Shown in pieces: positions 40,005 to 47,026 of a DNA stretch of 64,000 nt (its first letter is position 1; the number at the start of each line of letters is the position of its first letter). The DNA is from CAVZZG01 sp963779685 (lineage in GTDB: Bacteria > Actinomycetota > Thermoleophilia > Gaiellales > F1-60-MAGs149). The stretch is from positions 558,001 through 622,000 of the forward strand of contig CAVZZG010000003.1 of NCBI GenBank assembly GCA_963779685.1, given 5' to 3'. The translations under genes and the position numbers were made by a program. A model generated the notes under the pieces. It was not told the origin of the DNA. It worked only from the letters and a program-made list of their open reading frames with translations, and made no database searches.

Positions 40005-40648
40005 TCCGCCGCGCGCTGGCCGGGAGCCCGGACATCGCCGTGGGAGCCGTCGCCCTGGACTGGCAGACCACGCTCGCCGTCGTGCCCGATCCGCCCGTCG
40101 TCCATGCCGGCGTCACGCTGGAGCCGGCGGTGACGATCACACCAGGGCTCCCGGACACCGACGCGGGCGCTGCGGTGGACGTCGACCTGCGTCCCATCGC
40201 CGACGTCGTCGCGGTCGCGCTGGTGGAGAGCCTGTTCGCGCTGCGGCGCGCGGATCTACGGCTCACGGTGCCGGAGAACCGCGCAATGCCGCTGCTGGCC
40301 TGCGAGACGAGCGGCGCCCCGGCCCGGATCGCCGAGCCGGCCGTCGCCCGTGCCGACCCGCCCTGGCTGGCCGTGATCGAGCGCGCGCCGACGCCGCCCG
40401 GGTCGGTGCCGAAGGCCGAGCTGCGCACCATGCTGACCGCCCTGTTCCGTGCCAGCGGGCTTGCGGCGCCGACCGATCTGAGCCTGGTCGGGATCTATCG
40501 CCGCGCTCCCGGCGGTGCCATCCGGGCCGTGTCGATGGCCGGCGATCGCATCCAGTTGCGGGTCGATCCGCGTGTGCGGGCCCGGCCGGCGACCCTGATC
40601 GTGGGTCGCGATCGCACCGGCGGCAACCTCGTCACGGCGGAGCTTTGA
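40001..40648 (+). CDS. Uncharacterised protein in flagellar operon
   Basis: A 215-residue protein from ATG 40001, overlapping the previous stop; the longer frame upstream is shadow of that gene. It is Ala/Pro-rich in the first half and ends with a beta-rich part (TDLSLVGIYRRAPGGAIRAV, RIQLRVDPRVRARPATLIVG). No membrane segment, signal peptide or motif was recognised. It is the fourth consecutive unknown gene after flhF, and is separated from the sigma-factor gene by a 138-nt AT-richer leader. Confidence 0.6.
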   Translation: MIRRALAGSPDIAVGAVALDWQTTLAVVPDPPVVHAGVTLEPAVTITPGLPDTDAGAAVDVDLRPIADVVAVALVESLFALRRADLRLTVPENRAMPLLACETSGAPARIAEPAVARADPPWLAVIERAPTPPGSVPKAELRTMLTALFRASGLAAPTDLSLVGIYRRAPGGAIRAVSMAGDRIQLRVDPRVRARPATLIVGRDRTGGNLVTAEL

Positions 40649-40686
40649 ATCTATGGAAATCTCGGCAGAATTGAGCAGGATTCTGA

Positions 40687-40705
40687 TCTTCACAGAAGAA
40701 TCTTC
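40687..40705 (+). promoter_or_regulatory. Overlapping palindromes in AT-richer leader of sigma-factor gene
   Basis: TCTTC-ACA-GAAGA-A-TCTTC: the central GAAGA can pair with either flanking TCTTC, giving two mutually exclusive hairpins or one DNA operator. GATTCT at 40679 and AGAATC at 40697 add a third pairing. It sits in 40649-40786, which is visibly lower in GC than the genes around it. Confidence 0.4.
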
Positions 40706-40749
40706 CGGCATGGACGTACTCAGGTTCACGAAAAAGTCAAGGCCAGGAC

Positions 40750-40776
40750 TCAAGGTTTTGCGGAATCAGCCGATGC
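40750..40776 (+). promoter_or_regulatory. Possible sigma-28-like promoter for the sigma-factor gene
   Basis: TCAAG (40750-40754), 14 nt, then GCCGATGC (40769-40776), 10 nt before ATG 40787. Spacing is one short of the other flagellar sites and the octamer has mismatches, so this is weaker. Confidence 0.3.
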
Positions 40777-40786
40777 GGGTATCACG

Positions 40787-41764
40787 ATGAGTGTCGCCAA
40801 GGCCATCCCGTCCCTTTCCGCCGACGAGGAAATCGAAGCCCGGCCCCGCCTGGAGCTCGTACCCGCGTCGACCGTGCTCGACGAGCCGGCCGATGCCGAT
40901 AGCGAGGTCGACGCCGAGGACGTCGTCCAGCCGGCCGACGAGGTCGACCTGCTGCGCACGTACGTGCGGCAGATCGGCAACGGCAGGCTGCTCACGGCCC
41001 AGGAGGAGGCCCTCCTCGCCAAGCGCAAGGACGCCGGCGACATGGCGGCCAAGCAGCGACTGGTGGAGTGCAACCTCCGGCTCGTGATCTCGATCGCCAA
41101 GGCCTACTCGGCCTCCGGCGTGCCGCTGCTGGACCTGATCCAGGAAGGCAACCTGGGACTGATCCGCGCGGTCGAGAAGTTCGACTACCGGAAGGGCTTC
41201 AAGCTCTCCACGTACGCGACGTGGTGGATCCGCCAGGCCATCTCGCGGGCGATCGCCGATCAGGGACGCACCATCCGGCTGCCGGTGCACATCGTCGACG
41301 TGCTCAAGAAGCTCCATCGCGTCGACCGCCAGCTGGTGCAGACCCTTGGCCGCGACCCCCTGCCCGAGGAGGTCGCCGCACAGCTCGAGATGCCGGTGGC
41401 ACGCGTGATCCAGCTCCGCCAGCTGCTCGACGACCCGGTGTCGCTCGAGACGCCCGTCGGCGAGGGGGATTCGCTCTTCTCCGACATGGTCGAGGATCGC
41501 AACGCCGATCGGCCCGAGATCGTGGTCGCCGAGACCATGAAGCTCCGCGAGCTGGGGGAGGCCCTCGAGGCGCTCCAGGAGCGGATGCGCGAGGTGCTCG
41601 AGCTGCGCTACGGGCTCGACGGCTCGAAGCCGTGCACGCTCGAGGAGGTCGGCGCACGGCTGGGCGTCACCCGCGAGCGCGTGCGCCAGGTCGAGGGTCG
41701 CGCGCTGCGGGAGCTGGAGCTGATGAACCCGGGACTCCGCGACTACCTGAGGCGCGAGGAGTAG
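40787..41764 (+). CDS. RpoD-like (group 2) sigma-70 factor in flagellar operon
   Basis: A 325-residue sigma factor. Region 1.2 is DLLRTYVRQIGNGRLLTAQEE, region 2 includes NLRLVISIAKAYSASGVPLLDLIQEGN and the -10-recognition helix FKLSTYATWWIRQAISRAIADQ, region 3 RLPVHIVDVLKKLHRV, and region 4 the helix-turn-helix LEEVGARLGVTRERVRQVEGRALREL. These are features of RpoD-type housekeeping or group 2 factors; the FliA/WhiG type, expected in a flagellar operon, is shorter and differs in region 2. No anti-sigma gene is adjacent. It may couple motility to growth or stress. Confidence 0.92.
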   Translation: MSVAKAIPSLSADEEIEARPRLELVPASTVLDEPADADSEVDAEDVVQPADEVDLLRTYVRQIGNGRLLTAQEEALLAKRKDAGDMAAKQRLVECNLRLVISIAKAYSASGVPLLDLIQEGNLGLIRAVEKFDYRKGFKLSTYATWWIRQAISRAIADQGRTIRLPVHIVDVLKKLHRVDRQLVQTLGRDPLPEEVAAQLEMPVARVIQLRQLLDDPVSLETPVGEGDSLFSDMVEDRNADRPEIVVAETMKLRELGEALEALQERMREVLELRYGLDGSKPCTLEEVGARLGVTRERVRQVEGRALRELELMNPGLRDYLRREE

Positions 41765-41766
41765 CG

Positions 41767-42147
41767 GTGCAGCGCAGAGGCGCCGAGCGACGCCGGTTCG
41801 TCCGGGTCGCCGATGAGGTCGTCGCGTCGGTGACGGAGAGCGGCAGCCCCGCCCACGATTCGCGGACGCTCAACTTCTCGGCCGGCGGGGTGCTGTTCGC
41901 GTCGGATCACTACCTCGACGCGGGCACGAACCTCACCGTCTCGCTGCGCCTGGACGAGGACGAGCAGGATCTGCTGGTCTTCGAGGCCCGGGTGATCCGC
42001 GTGCGATCGATCTCCGATCACACGCACGAGGTGGCGGCCGAGTTCGTCGGCGGGTCGGCCGCCGATCAGCGGCGCCTGCAGGAGCACATCGCCACGCGCG
42101 TCAGCGCTCTGGCGCCGCCGCCGGCATTCCCGCCGCTCACGGCCTAG
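41767..42147 (+). CDS. PilZ-domain c-di-GMP receptor
   Basis: A 126-residue single-domain protein from GTG 41767, 2 nt after the sigma-factor stop. The PilZ c-di-GMP motif is visible: RRRFVR near the N-terminus and NFSAGG (the usual DxSxxG with Asn for Asp). The remaining beta-barrel (VSLRLDEDEQDLLVFEARVIRV) fits the fold. At the end of a flagellar operon it probably acts as a motor or export regulator responding to c-di-GMP, analogous to YcgR-type proteins but without the YcgR N-terminal domain. Confidence 0.85.
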   Translation: MQRRGAERRRFVRVADEVVASVTESGSPAHDSRTLNFSAGGVLFASDHYLDAGTNLTVSLRLDEDEQDLLVFEARVIRVRSISDHTHEVAAEFVGGSAADQRRLQEHIATRVSALAPPPAFPPLTA

Positions 42148-42168
42148 TCTGAATCCAGGCTCAAGCCC

Positions 42169-43557
42169 TCAGCTCGCTGCCCGGGAGAGGCGGAGGTTGA
42201 CCGCCTTCTCGGCCGCGCGCTGCAGCGACTCCGACATCGACGGCGTGACCGTGCCGGCATCGGCCACGACGTCGACCGGCAGCCGCGCATGGATGGCGAG
42301 GGCGATGGTGGCGATCATCTCCGCGGCCCGGTAGCCGACGATCGACGCACCCAGCAGCGCGCCGCCGGACCGGTCGACGACGAGCTTGATCATGCCCTCG
42401 GTGTTGCCGGAGATGACGCTGCGCGGGTTCGCGCCCAGATAGTGCTTGGTGATGTCGACCTCGACGCCGCGCCGCGCGGCCGCGCCCGCCGTCAGGCCGA
42501 CGCTCGCGACCTCGGGCCGGGTGAAGATGGTCCACGGCACGGTCCCGAGCGCCAGCGGTTCCGGTGCGACCCCGAGCGCGTGGAGGGCCGCGTGGCGCCC
42601 CTGCATCGCCGCCGTCGACGCGAGCATCATTCCGCCCGCGACGTCGCCCGCGGCGTAGACGCCGTCGGCGGTGGCCCGCTGGTTCCCATCCACGCGGATG
42701 GCGCCGCGCTCGTCCATCTCGACGCCGACCTCCTCCAGGCCGAGGCCCGCCGTGGCCGGGCGCATGCCCATGCAGACGACGGCGTCCGACCCGTCGAAGG
42801 TCTTGCCGTCCTCGCACGTGACCACCACCCGGTGCCCGGCCTGCGCGACGTCGTTGGCGCGGCACTCGAACTGGAGCTCGCAGCCGCGCGCCAGGAACGA
42901 CTCCTCGACGATCTCGGCGACGTCGCGGTCCTCGGCCGGCAGGATCTGGGGGCGGGCGGACATCATCGTCACCCGGACGCCGCACGACAGGAAGAACTCG
43001 GCGTACTCGCACCCCGTCGCGCCGGCGCCGACGACCAGCAGGTGCTCGGGCAGCCGGCGCAGCGTGAGCACGTCGCGGGGCGTGAAGATGCGCTCGTGGT
43101 CGACCTGCGCGAACGGCGGCTCCCATGGCGCCGCGCCCGTCGCGATCAGCAGCCGGTCGAAGCCGACCTCGACCTCGCCGACCGGCGAGCCGACCAGGAG
43201 CGACCCCGGGCCCACGATCCGCGCCCGGCCGTGGATCACGCGGGTCGCCGTGCCCTCCAGCCGGTCGCGGATGCCGCGGCTCTGGTGCGCCGCCACGTAC
43301 CGCGCGTGCGCGATCGTCCGCAGCAGGTCGACGCGCGGCCGGCCGTGCTGGAACTCGATCCCCAGCGCCTCCGCCCGCTCCACGCTCGCCATCACGTTTG
43401 CCGTCGACAGCAGCGTCTTGGAAGGGATCGCATCCCAGATCGTGGCGTTCCCGCCCAGACCCTGCTCCTCGACCAGCGTCACCTCGGCGCCCAGCGCCGC
43501 CGCCGCCCCGGCCGCCGCATACCCCGCCGGCCCGCCGCCGATGATCACGAATCGCAT
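42169..43557 (-). CDS. Pyridine nucleotide-disulphide oxidoreductase-family flavoprotein lacking the redox cysteines (LpdA quinone-reductase-like)
   Basis: A 462-residue FAD/NAD(P) enzyme. FAD motif IIGGGPAGYAAAGAAA, NAD(P) motif LLVVGAGATGCEYAEFF, and the second FAD motif VYAAGDVAGG are intact. The active-site segment reads GLGGNATIWDAIPSKTLL: both cysteines of the CxxxxC disulphide are missing. That rules out dihydrolipoamide dehydrogenase and mercuric reductase activity and points to the mycobacterial LpdA (Rv3303c)-like NAD(P)H:quinone reductases, or a transhydrogenase-like role. A TAGACT box 6 nt before ATG 43557 suggests a leaderless transcript. Confidence 0.88.
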   Translation of the reverse strand: MRFVIIGGGPAGYAAAGAAAALGAEVTLVEEQGLGGNATIWDAIPSKTLLSTANVMASVERAEALGIEFQHGRPRVDLLRTIAHARYVAAHQSRGIRDRLEGTATRVIHGRARIVGPGSLLVGSPVGEVEVGFDRLLIATGAAPWEPPFAQVDHERIFTPRDVLTLRRLPEHLLVVGAGATGCEYAEFFLSCGVRVTMMSARPQILPAEDRDVAEIVEESFLARGCELQFECRANDVAQAGHRVVVTCEDGKTFDGSDAVVCMGMRPATAGLGLEEVGVEMDERGAIRVDGNQRATADGVYAAGDVAGGMMLASTAAMQGRHAALHALGVAPEPLALGTVPWTIFTRPEVASVGLTAGAAARRGVEVDITKHYLGANPRSVISGNTEGMIKLVVDRSGGALLGASIVGYRAAEMIATIALAIHARLPVDVVADAGTVTPSMSESLQRAAEKAVNLRLSRAAS

Positions 43558-43563
43558 GCCCTG

Positions 43564-43569
43564 AGTCTA
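43564..43569 (-). promoter_or_regulatory. Probable -10 element (TAGACT)
   Basis: Minus-strand TAGACT ends 6 nt before ATG 43557; no ribosome site. Confidence 0.5.
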
Positions 43570-43980
43570 CGTTCGCTCGACGGCCGTGGTGTCCCCGACG
43601 CGGATGAGCGTCGCGCGTCCCGCCATCAGGACGCGGGCGTGGTCGTCGGCGGGTGAGAGGCGGATGTCGGCCGTGGCGAGGGTGCGGCCGACGCGGAGTG
43701 GGGTGGCTCGCAGGCGGTAGCTGCCGGCGCCGACCATGCGGACGAAGTCGGTGCGGAGGTCGACGACGACCCAGGTGCCGGGGCGCGCGTGATGGACGGC
43801 GTACCAGCTACCCGTGTCGACGCACGTGGCGAGGGCGCCGCCGTGCACGAACGGCGGGTCGGCGTCGACGAGGGCCAGCGGCGTCGGCGTGAACGCGAGG
43901 TTGGCGGTGCCGTCGTCGTCGAAGCCCTCGAGTGCGAGGCCGATGCCCTCGTCGAGGCGGGAGGCGTAGGGCGAGTCCAT
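43567..43980 (-). CDS. PaaI-type hotdog-fold thioesterase
   Basis: A 137-residue hotdog-fold protein, probably hydrolysing acyl-CoA thioesters. The catalytic loop region reads PFVHGGALATCVDTGSWYAV (HGG with a following Asp), and VVVDLRTDFVRMVGAGSYRLRA is the central helix-strand pair. Length is normal. Its 3' end overlaps the -10 box of the reductase gene, so the two genes are transcribed separately. TAGGCT lies 6 nt before ATG 43980. Confidence 0.82.
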   Translation of the reverse strand: MDSPYASRLDEGIGLALEGFDDDGTANLAFTPTPLALVDADPPFVHGGALATCVDTGSWYAVHHARPGTWVVVDLRTDFVRMVGAGSYRLRATPLRVGRTLATADIRLSPADDHARVLMAGRATLIRVGDTTAVERT

Positions 43981-43986
43981 GGGGGG

Positions 43987-43992
43987 AGCCTA
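43987..43992 (-). promoter_or_regulatory. Probable -10 element (TAGGCT)
   Basis: Minus-strand TAGGCT ends 6 nt before ATG 43980; the 6 nt between are all C on the coding strand. Confidence 0.45.
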
Positions 43993-44088
43993 TCGGCGGC
44001 GCTGGCCGGCGTCGCGATCGTCAACTTGACATAACGGTGCTTATCGGGCGTGGACGTGCGGCGGCCGGCCGCGCCGTCCGATGACTCG

Positions 44089-44094
44089 TACACT
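44089..44094 (+). promoter_or_regulatory. Probable -10 element (TACACT) for MFS gene
   Basis: TACACT ends 10 nt before ATG 44105. It lies inside the longer frame that would begin at 44081, which favours 44105 as the start. Confidence 0.4.
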
Positions 44095-44104
44095 CCCCGG
44101 CGGG

Positions 44105-45340
44105 ATGGCATCGGGGGTATTGAGAGGCCCGCTCCGGGCGCTCGGCTCGCCGCGCTTCGGCACGTACTGGGGCGCGCAGTTCGTGTCGGCCATCGCCGAT
44201 CGTGCGTACCTGGTCGCGTTCGCGCTGCAACTCGGCGTCGTCGAGCATCGCACGACGCTGCTGGCCGTTGCCCTGGCGGCCAACGCGATCTGTTTCACCG
44301 TGCCGATGCTGCTCGCCGGTGCGGTGATCGACCGGGCCGGCACCCGCCTGAGCCTGCTGGCCGCCGACCTGATCCGCTTCGCCGGCACCCTGGTGCTGGC
44401 CGTGGCGTTCTCGGAGGGCCGCGTCGACGACTGGGTCTTCGTGTTCACGGCATCGGTCGTCGGCATCGGCGAGTCGATCTTCTACCCGGCGTTTGCGACG
44501 GCGATCCCGGAACTGGTCGGCCCGGACCGGCTCGCGTCGGCGAACAGCCTGCGGGCGGCCACCCAGTTCGCCGGCTCGACCGGCGGCCCGCTGATCATCG
44601 GGGTGCTGGTGGCGCGCGACCATCTCGACTGGGCGTTCTGGGCGCAGTCGCTGACCTTCCTGGTGGCGGCGGCCGCAGCAGTCGTCATCCCGCCCCGTGC
44701 GGCGGCGGCAGCGACGCGCGAGCGCGGCGAGACGCTGCTGAGCGAGGCGATCGCCGGTGGGCGCTGGGCGCTGCGCCAGCGCTGGATCGTGCTGGTGATC
44801 CTGTTCCTGTTCGCCGAGAACCTGCTCACCGAGGGGCCGCGCTTCGTGCTGCTCCCCCAGCACGCCTCGAGCGAGACCGGCCTCGGGCTGGGCACCGCCG
44901 GGTTCGCGTGGCTGTCTGCGGCCAGTGGCGCGGGCGCCCTGGTCGGGTCGCTGTTCTGGGGCCGCCGTGAGCGCGGCCCGGGCGAGCGCGTGCGCGCGTT
45001 CGCCGGGGCGCTGCTGATGGCCGGGGTCGGCTGGACGCTGGCCGGGACCACCTGGCCGGCCGCGGCGTACGTCGGCATGGCGCTGCTGGGGGCCGGCATC
45101 GCCGGCGAGTTCGTGCTGAGCTATTCGGCGGTGCAGGCCCGGGTCGCGGCGCCGCTGCTGGGGCGCACCTCGGCCGCGATGGAGACCCTCGTCTACCTGT
45201 CCGGGCCGCTGTCCTATGCCGGCGTGCTCGTGCTCGGCGGCCACGTCAGCAGCGGCACCGTCATCATCGTCTGCGGGCTGTTGATCGTGGTCTGCGGGCT
45301 CCTGGCCGCGAGCGGGCTCCTGCGCTCGATGGACGAATGA
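44105..45340 (+). CDS. Major facilitator superfamily transporter (MFS_3/enterobactin-exporter-like)
   Basis: A 411-residue, 12-helix transporter. The N-terminal GPLRALGSPRFGTYWGAQFVSAIADRAY and the motif-A-like loop AGAVIDRAGTRLSLLAADLIR are typical of the MFS_3 group of small-molecule exporters. A middle loop contains RAAAAATRERGE. ATG 44105 is chosen over 44081 because of the -10 box between them. Its stop overlaps a small membrane-protein gene. Substrate unknown. Confidence 0.83.
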   Translation: MASGVLRGPLRALGSPRFGTYWGAQFVSAIADRAYLVAFALQLGVVEHRTTLLAVALAANAICFTVPMLLAGAVIDRAGTRLSLLAADLIRFAGTLVLAVAFSEGRVDDWVFVFTASVVGIGESIFYPAFATAIPELVGPDRLASANSLRAATQFAGSTGGPLIIGVLVARDHLDWAFWAQSLTFLVAAAAAVVIPPRAAAAATRERGETLLSEAIAGGRWALRQRWIVLVILFLFAENLLTEGPRFVLLPQHASSETGLGLGTAGFAWLSAASGAGALVGSLFWGRRERGPGERVRAFAGALLMAGVGWTLAGTTWPAAAYVGMALLGAGIAGEFVLSYSAVQARVAAPLLGRTSAAMETLVYLSGPLSYAGVLVLGGHVSSGTVIIVCGLLIVVCGLLAASGLLRSMDE

Positions 45341-45522
45341 CCCTCGATCCCTACGAACGCCGGACGCTGTTCCAGGTGGCGCTGGTGAGCGCCATGCTGG
45401 CCGGCGCGCTGGTGGCGGCGCTCGCGATCCTCACGTCCCTGTCGCCCCTGGCGATCGCCATCGCGGCGGTCGTGGCCTTCGGCCTGGCGTTCGCGGCGAT
45501 GGTGCTGTTCGCCGCGTCCTGA
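45337..45522 (+). CDS. Small two-helix membrane protein
   Basis: A 61-residue protein whose ATG overlaps the MFS stop (ATGA). After a charged MTLDPYERRTLF start it is almost wholly hydrophobic with two transmembrane helices. Probably co-translated with the transporter, perhaps as a helper. No family was recognised. Confidence 0.6.
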   Translation: MTLDPYERRTLFQVALVSAMLAGALVAALAILTSLSPLAIAIAAVVAFGLAFAAMVLFAAS

Positions 45523-45531
45523 CGGGGCCGG

Positions 45532-45834
45532 CTACCAGACCGGCTGGTCGGCGATGACGGCCACGAGGCCGCCGATCAGCCAGCAGATTCCTGCGACCAC
45601 GAGGGCGATCCGGCCGAACCGATCGCGGTCGCCGGCGGTCGCGAGGCCGAGGATGCCGAGGAAGATCGCCAGGAAGCCCGGCTTGAAGGGCGTGAAGTAC
45701 AGCGCGGCCAGCCCGAAGACGATCGCACCGGCCGACAGCAGCATCGAGAACGTCTCGAACGGGTGCTCACGCCTGGGCAGCGTGCGGTTGTAGTAGTCGA
45801 CCTCGCCGAGCGTGTTCGCGGGATCTCCACTCAT
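45532..45834 (-). CDS. Small membrane protein, three predicted helices
   Basis: A 100-residue protein with a soluble N-terminus (MSGDPANTLGEVDYYNRTLP, RREHPFETF) and three helices (MLLSAGAIVFGLAALYF, GFLAIFLGILGLATAG, IALVVAGICWLIGGLVAVI). A minus-strand TACACT lies 8 nt before ATG 45834. It converges on the previous small gene and diverges from the cytochrome oxidase operon. Function unknown. Confidence 0.6.
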   Translation of the reverse strand: MSGDPANTLGEVDYYNRTLPRREHPFETFSMLLSAGAIVFGLAALYFTPFKPGFLAIFLGILGLATAGDRDRFGRIALVVAGICWLIGGLVAVIADQPVW

Positions 45835-45842
45835 AATGGCCG

Positions 45843-45848
45843 AGTGTA
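45843..45848 (-). promoter_or_regulatory. Probable -10 element (TACACT)
   Basis: Minus-strand TACACT ends 8 nt before ATG 45834; no ribosome site. Confidence 0.45.
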
Positions 45849-45919
45849 GCGGTTCGCCCCGGGAGCGCGCCGGCGCTCGTGCGATCTGTTCCGTAGTTGC
45901 CGCCGTCCGGCGGCACCTC

Positions 45920-45925
45920 TAGGCT
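45920..45925 (+). promoter_or_regulatory. Possible -10 element (TAGGCT) for cox operon
   Basis: TAGGCT lies 50 nt before TTG 45976, preceded by a short GCCGCCG/CGGCGGC inverted repeat at 45899-45914. The coxB ribosome site GGAGGAG means this transcript has a leader. Confidence 0.35.
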
Positions 45926-45975
45926 TCGCCTCGCGCGGTGCGGGCACCGGTGCCGGTCGCGCGCGGAGGAGCGAT

Positions 45976-47025
45976 TTGAAGGCCATTGTGATCGGTATCG
46001 TCGGTGCGGTGCTGGGCTGTGCGCTCGGCTACTGGATCGACCAGGCGCATGCCCTGCCGGCCGCCATGTCCGTCCAGGCCGACAACACCGACTGGCTCTA
46101 CACGATCCTCCTGGTCGTGACCGGCGGGATCTTCGGGCTCGTCACCGCCGTGCTGGTCGCCGCCATCGTGCTCTTCCGCAAGCGCAGGGGCAGCGACCGG
46201 GTGTCGTCCCCGGTCCACGGCCACACGATGCTCGAGGTGATCTGGACGGTCATCCCGACCATCATCGTGGTCGTGTTCACGCTCCTCGCCTGGCAGGTCC
46301 TGGACGACAACGAGGCCGCCAAGGCCAACCCGAACCGACTGGTGGTCGTGGTCACCGGGTTCCAGTGGAACTGGAAGTACACGTACCTCGATCAGGCCGG
46401 CAAGCCTATCCTGCGCGACCAGCAGCAGCTGGTAGTGCCGAAGGACCGGGAGATCGAGTTCAAGGTCGAGTCGACCGACGTGATCCACGGCTGGTGGGTG
46501 CCGCAGTGGCGCATCCAGATCAACGCCACCCCGGGCCAGACGAACATCGTCTACGCGACGCCGAACCGGCTCGGAGAGGCAGCGGTGGTCTGCACGTTCA
46601 TCTGCGGCAACGGCCATCCCCAGATGGGGACGGAGGTCGAGGGCGCCTTCCCCAGCCGCATCAAGATCGTGACGCCCGACGAGTACACGGCGTTCATGAC
46701 CAAGGGAGTCGCGGCGCAGAAGGTCGCCGGCGCCAGTCCCGCCGCCGCGGCCGTCGCCGTCTTCAACGCGAACAGCTGCGGTGGCTGCCATACCTGGACG
46801 CCCGCCAAGGCAACCGGCGCGGTCGGGCCGAACCTCGATAACATCGCCGCCGACGCCAAGACCGCCGGTCAGGACGTCGCGGCCTACGTGAAACAGTCCA
46901 TCGTCGACCCCGCAGCCTACGTCGTACCCGGCTACCAGCTCCTCATGCAGCCGGGCTACGGCACGAAGATCCCCGCCGCCGACCTGGCGACCCTGATCAA
47001 GTCCATCGCGAGTGGAGGGAAGTGA
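45976..47025 (+). CDS. coxB: Cytochrome c oxidase subunit II with fused cytochrome c domain (caa3 type)
   Basis: Accepts electrons for the terminal oxidase. TTG 45976 follows GGAGGAG by 4 nt, giving 349 residues. There is an N-terminal hydrophobic segment, two membrane helices, then the cupredoxin domain with GFQWNWKYTY and the CuA ligand set VVCTFICGNGHPQM. The C-terminal 90 residues form a cytochrome c domain with heme motif SCGGCHTW and a later axial-Met candidate (LLMQPGYG). This fusion defines caa3-type oxidases. The stop is a base or two before the coxA start. Confidence 0.95.
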   Translation: MKAIVIGIVGAVLGCALGYWIDQAHALPAAMSVQADNTDWLYTILLVVTGGIFGLVTAVLVAAIVLFRKRRGSDRVSSPVHGHTMLEVIWTVIPTIIVVVFTLLAWQVLDDNEAAKANPNRLVVVVTGFQWNWKYTYLDQAGKPILRDQQQLVVPKDREIEFKVESTDVIHGWWVPQWRIQINATPGQTNIVYATPNRLGEAAVVCTFICGNGHPQMGTEVEGAFPSRIKIVTPDEYTAFMTKGVAAQKVAGASPAAAAVAVFNANSCGGCHTWTPAKATGAVGPNLDNIAADAKTAGQDVAAYVKQSIVDPAAYVVPGYQLLMQPGYGTKIPAADLATLIKSIASGGK

Positions 47026-47026
47026 G

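Noticed and set aside
40787..41764. Sigma factor as FliA
   Set aside because: Regions 1.2, 2 and 4 are RpoD-like, and the protein is longer than typical FliA.
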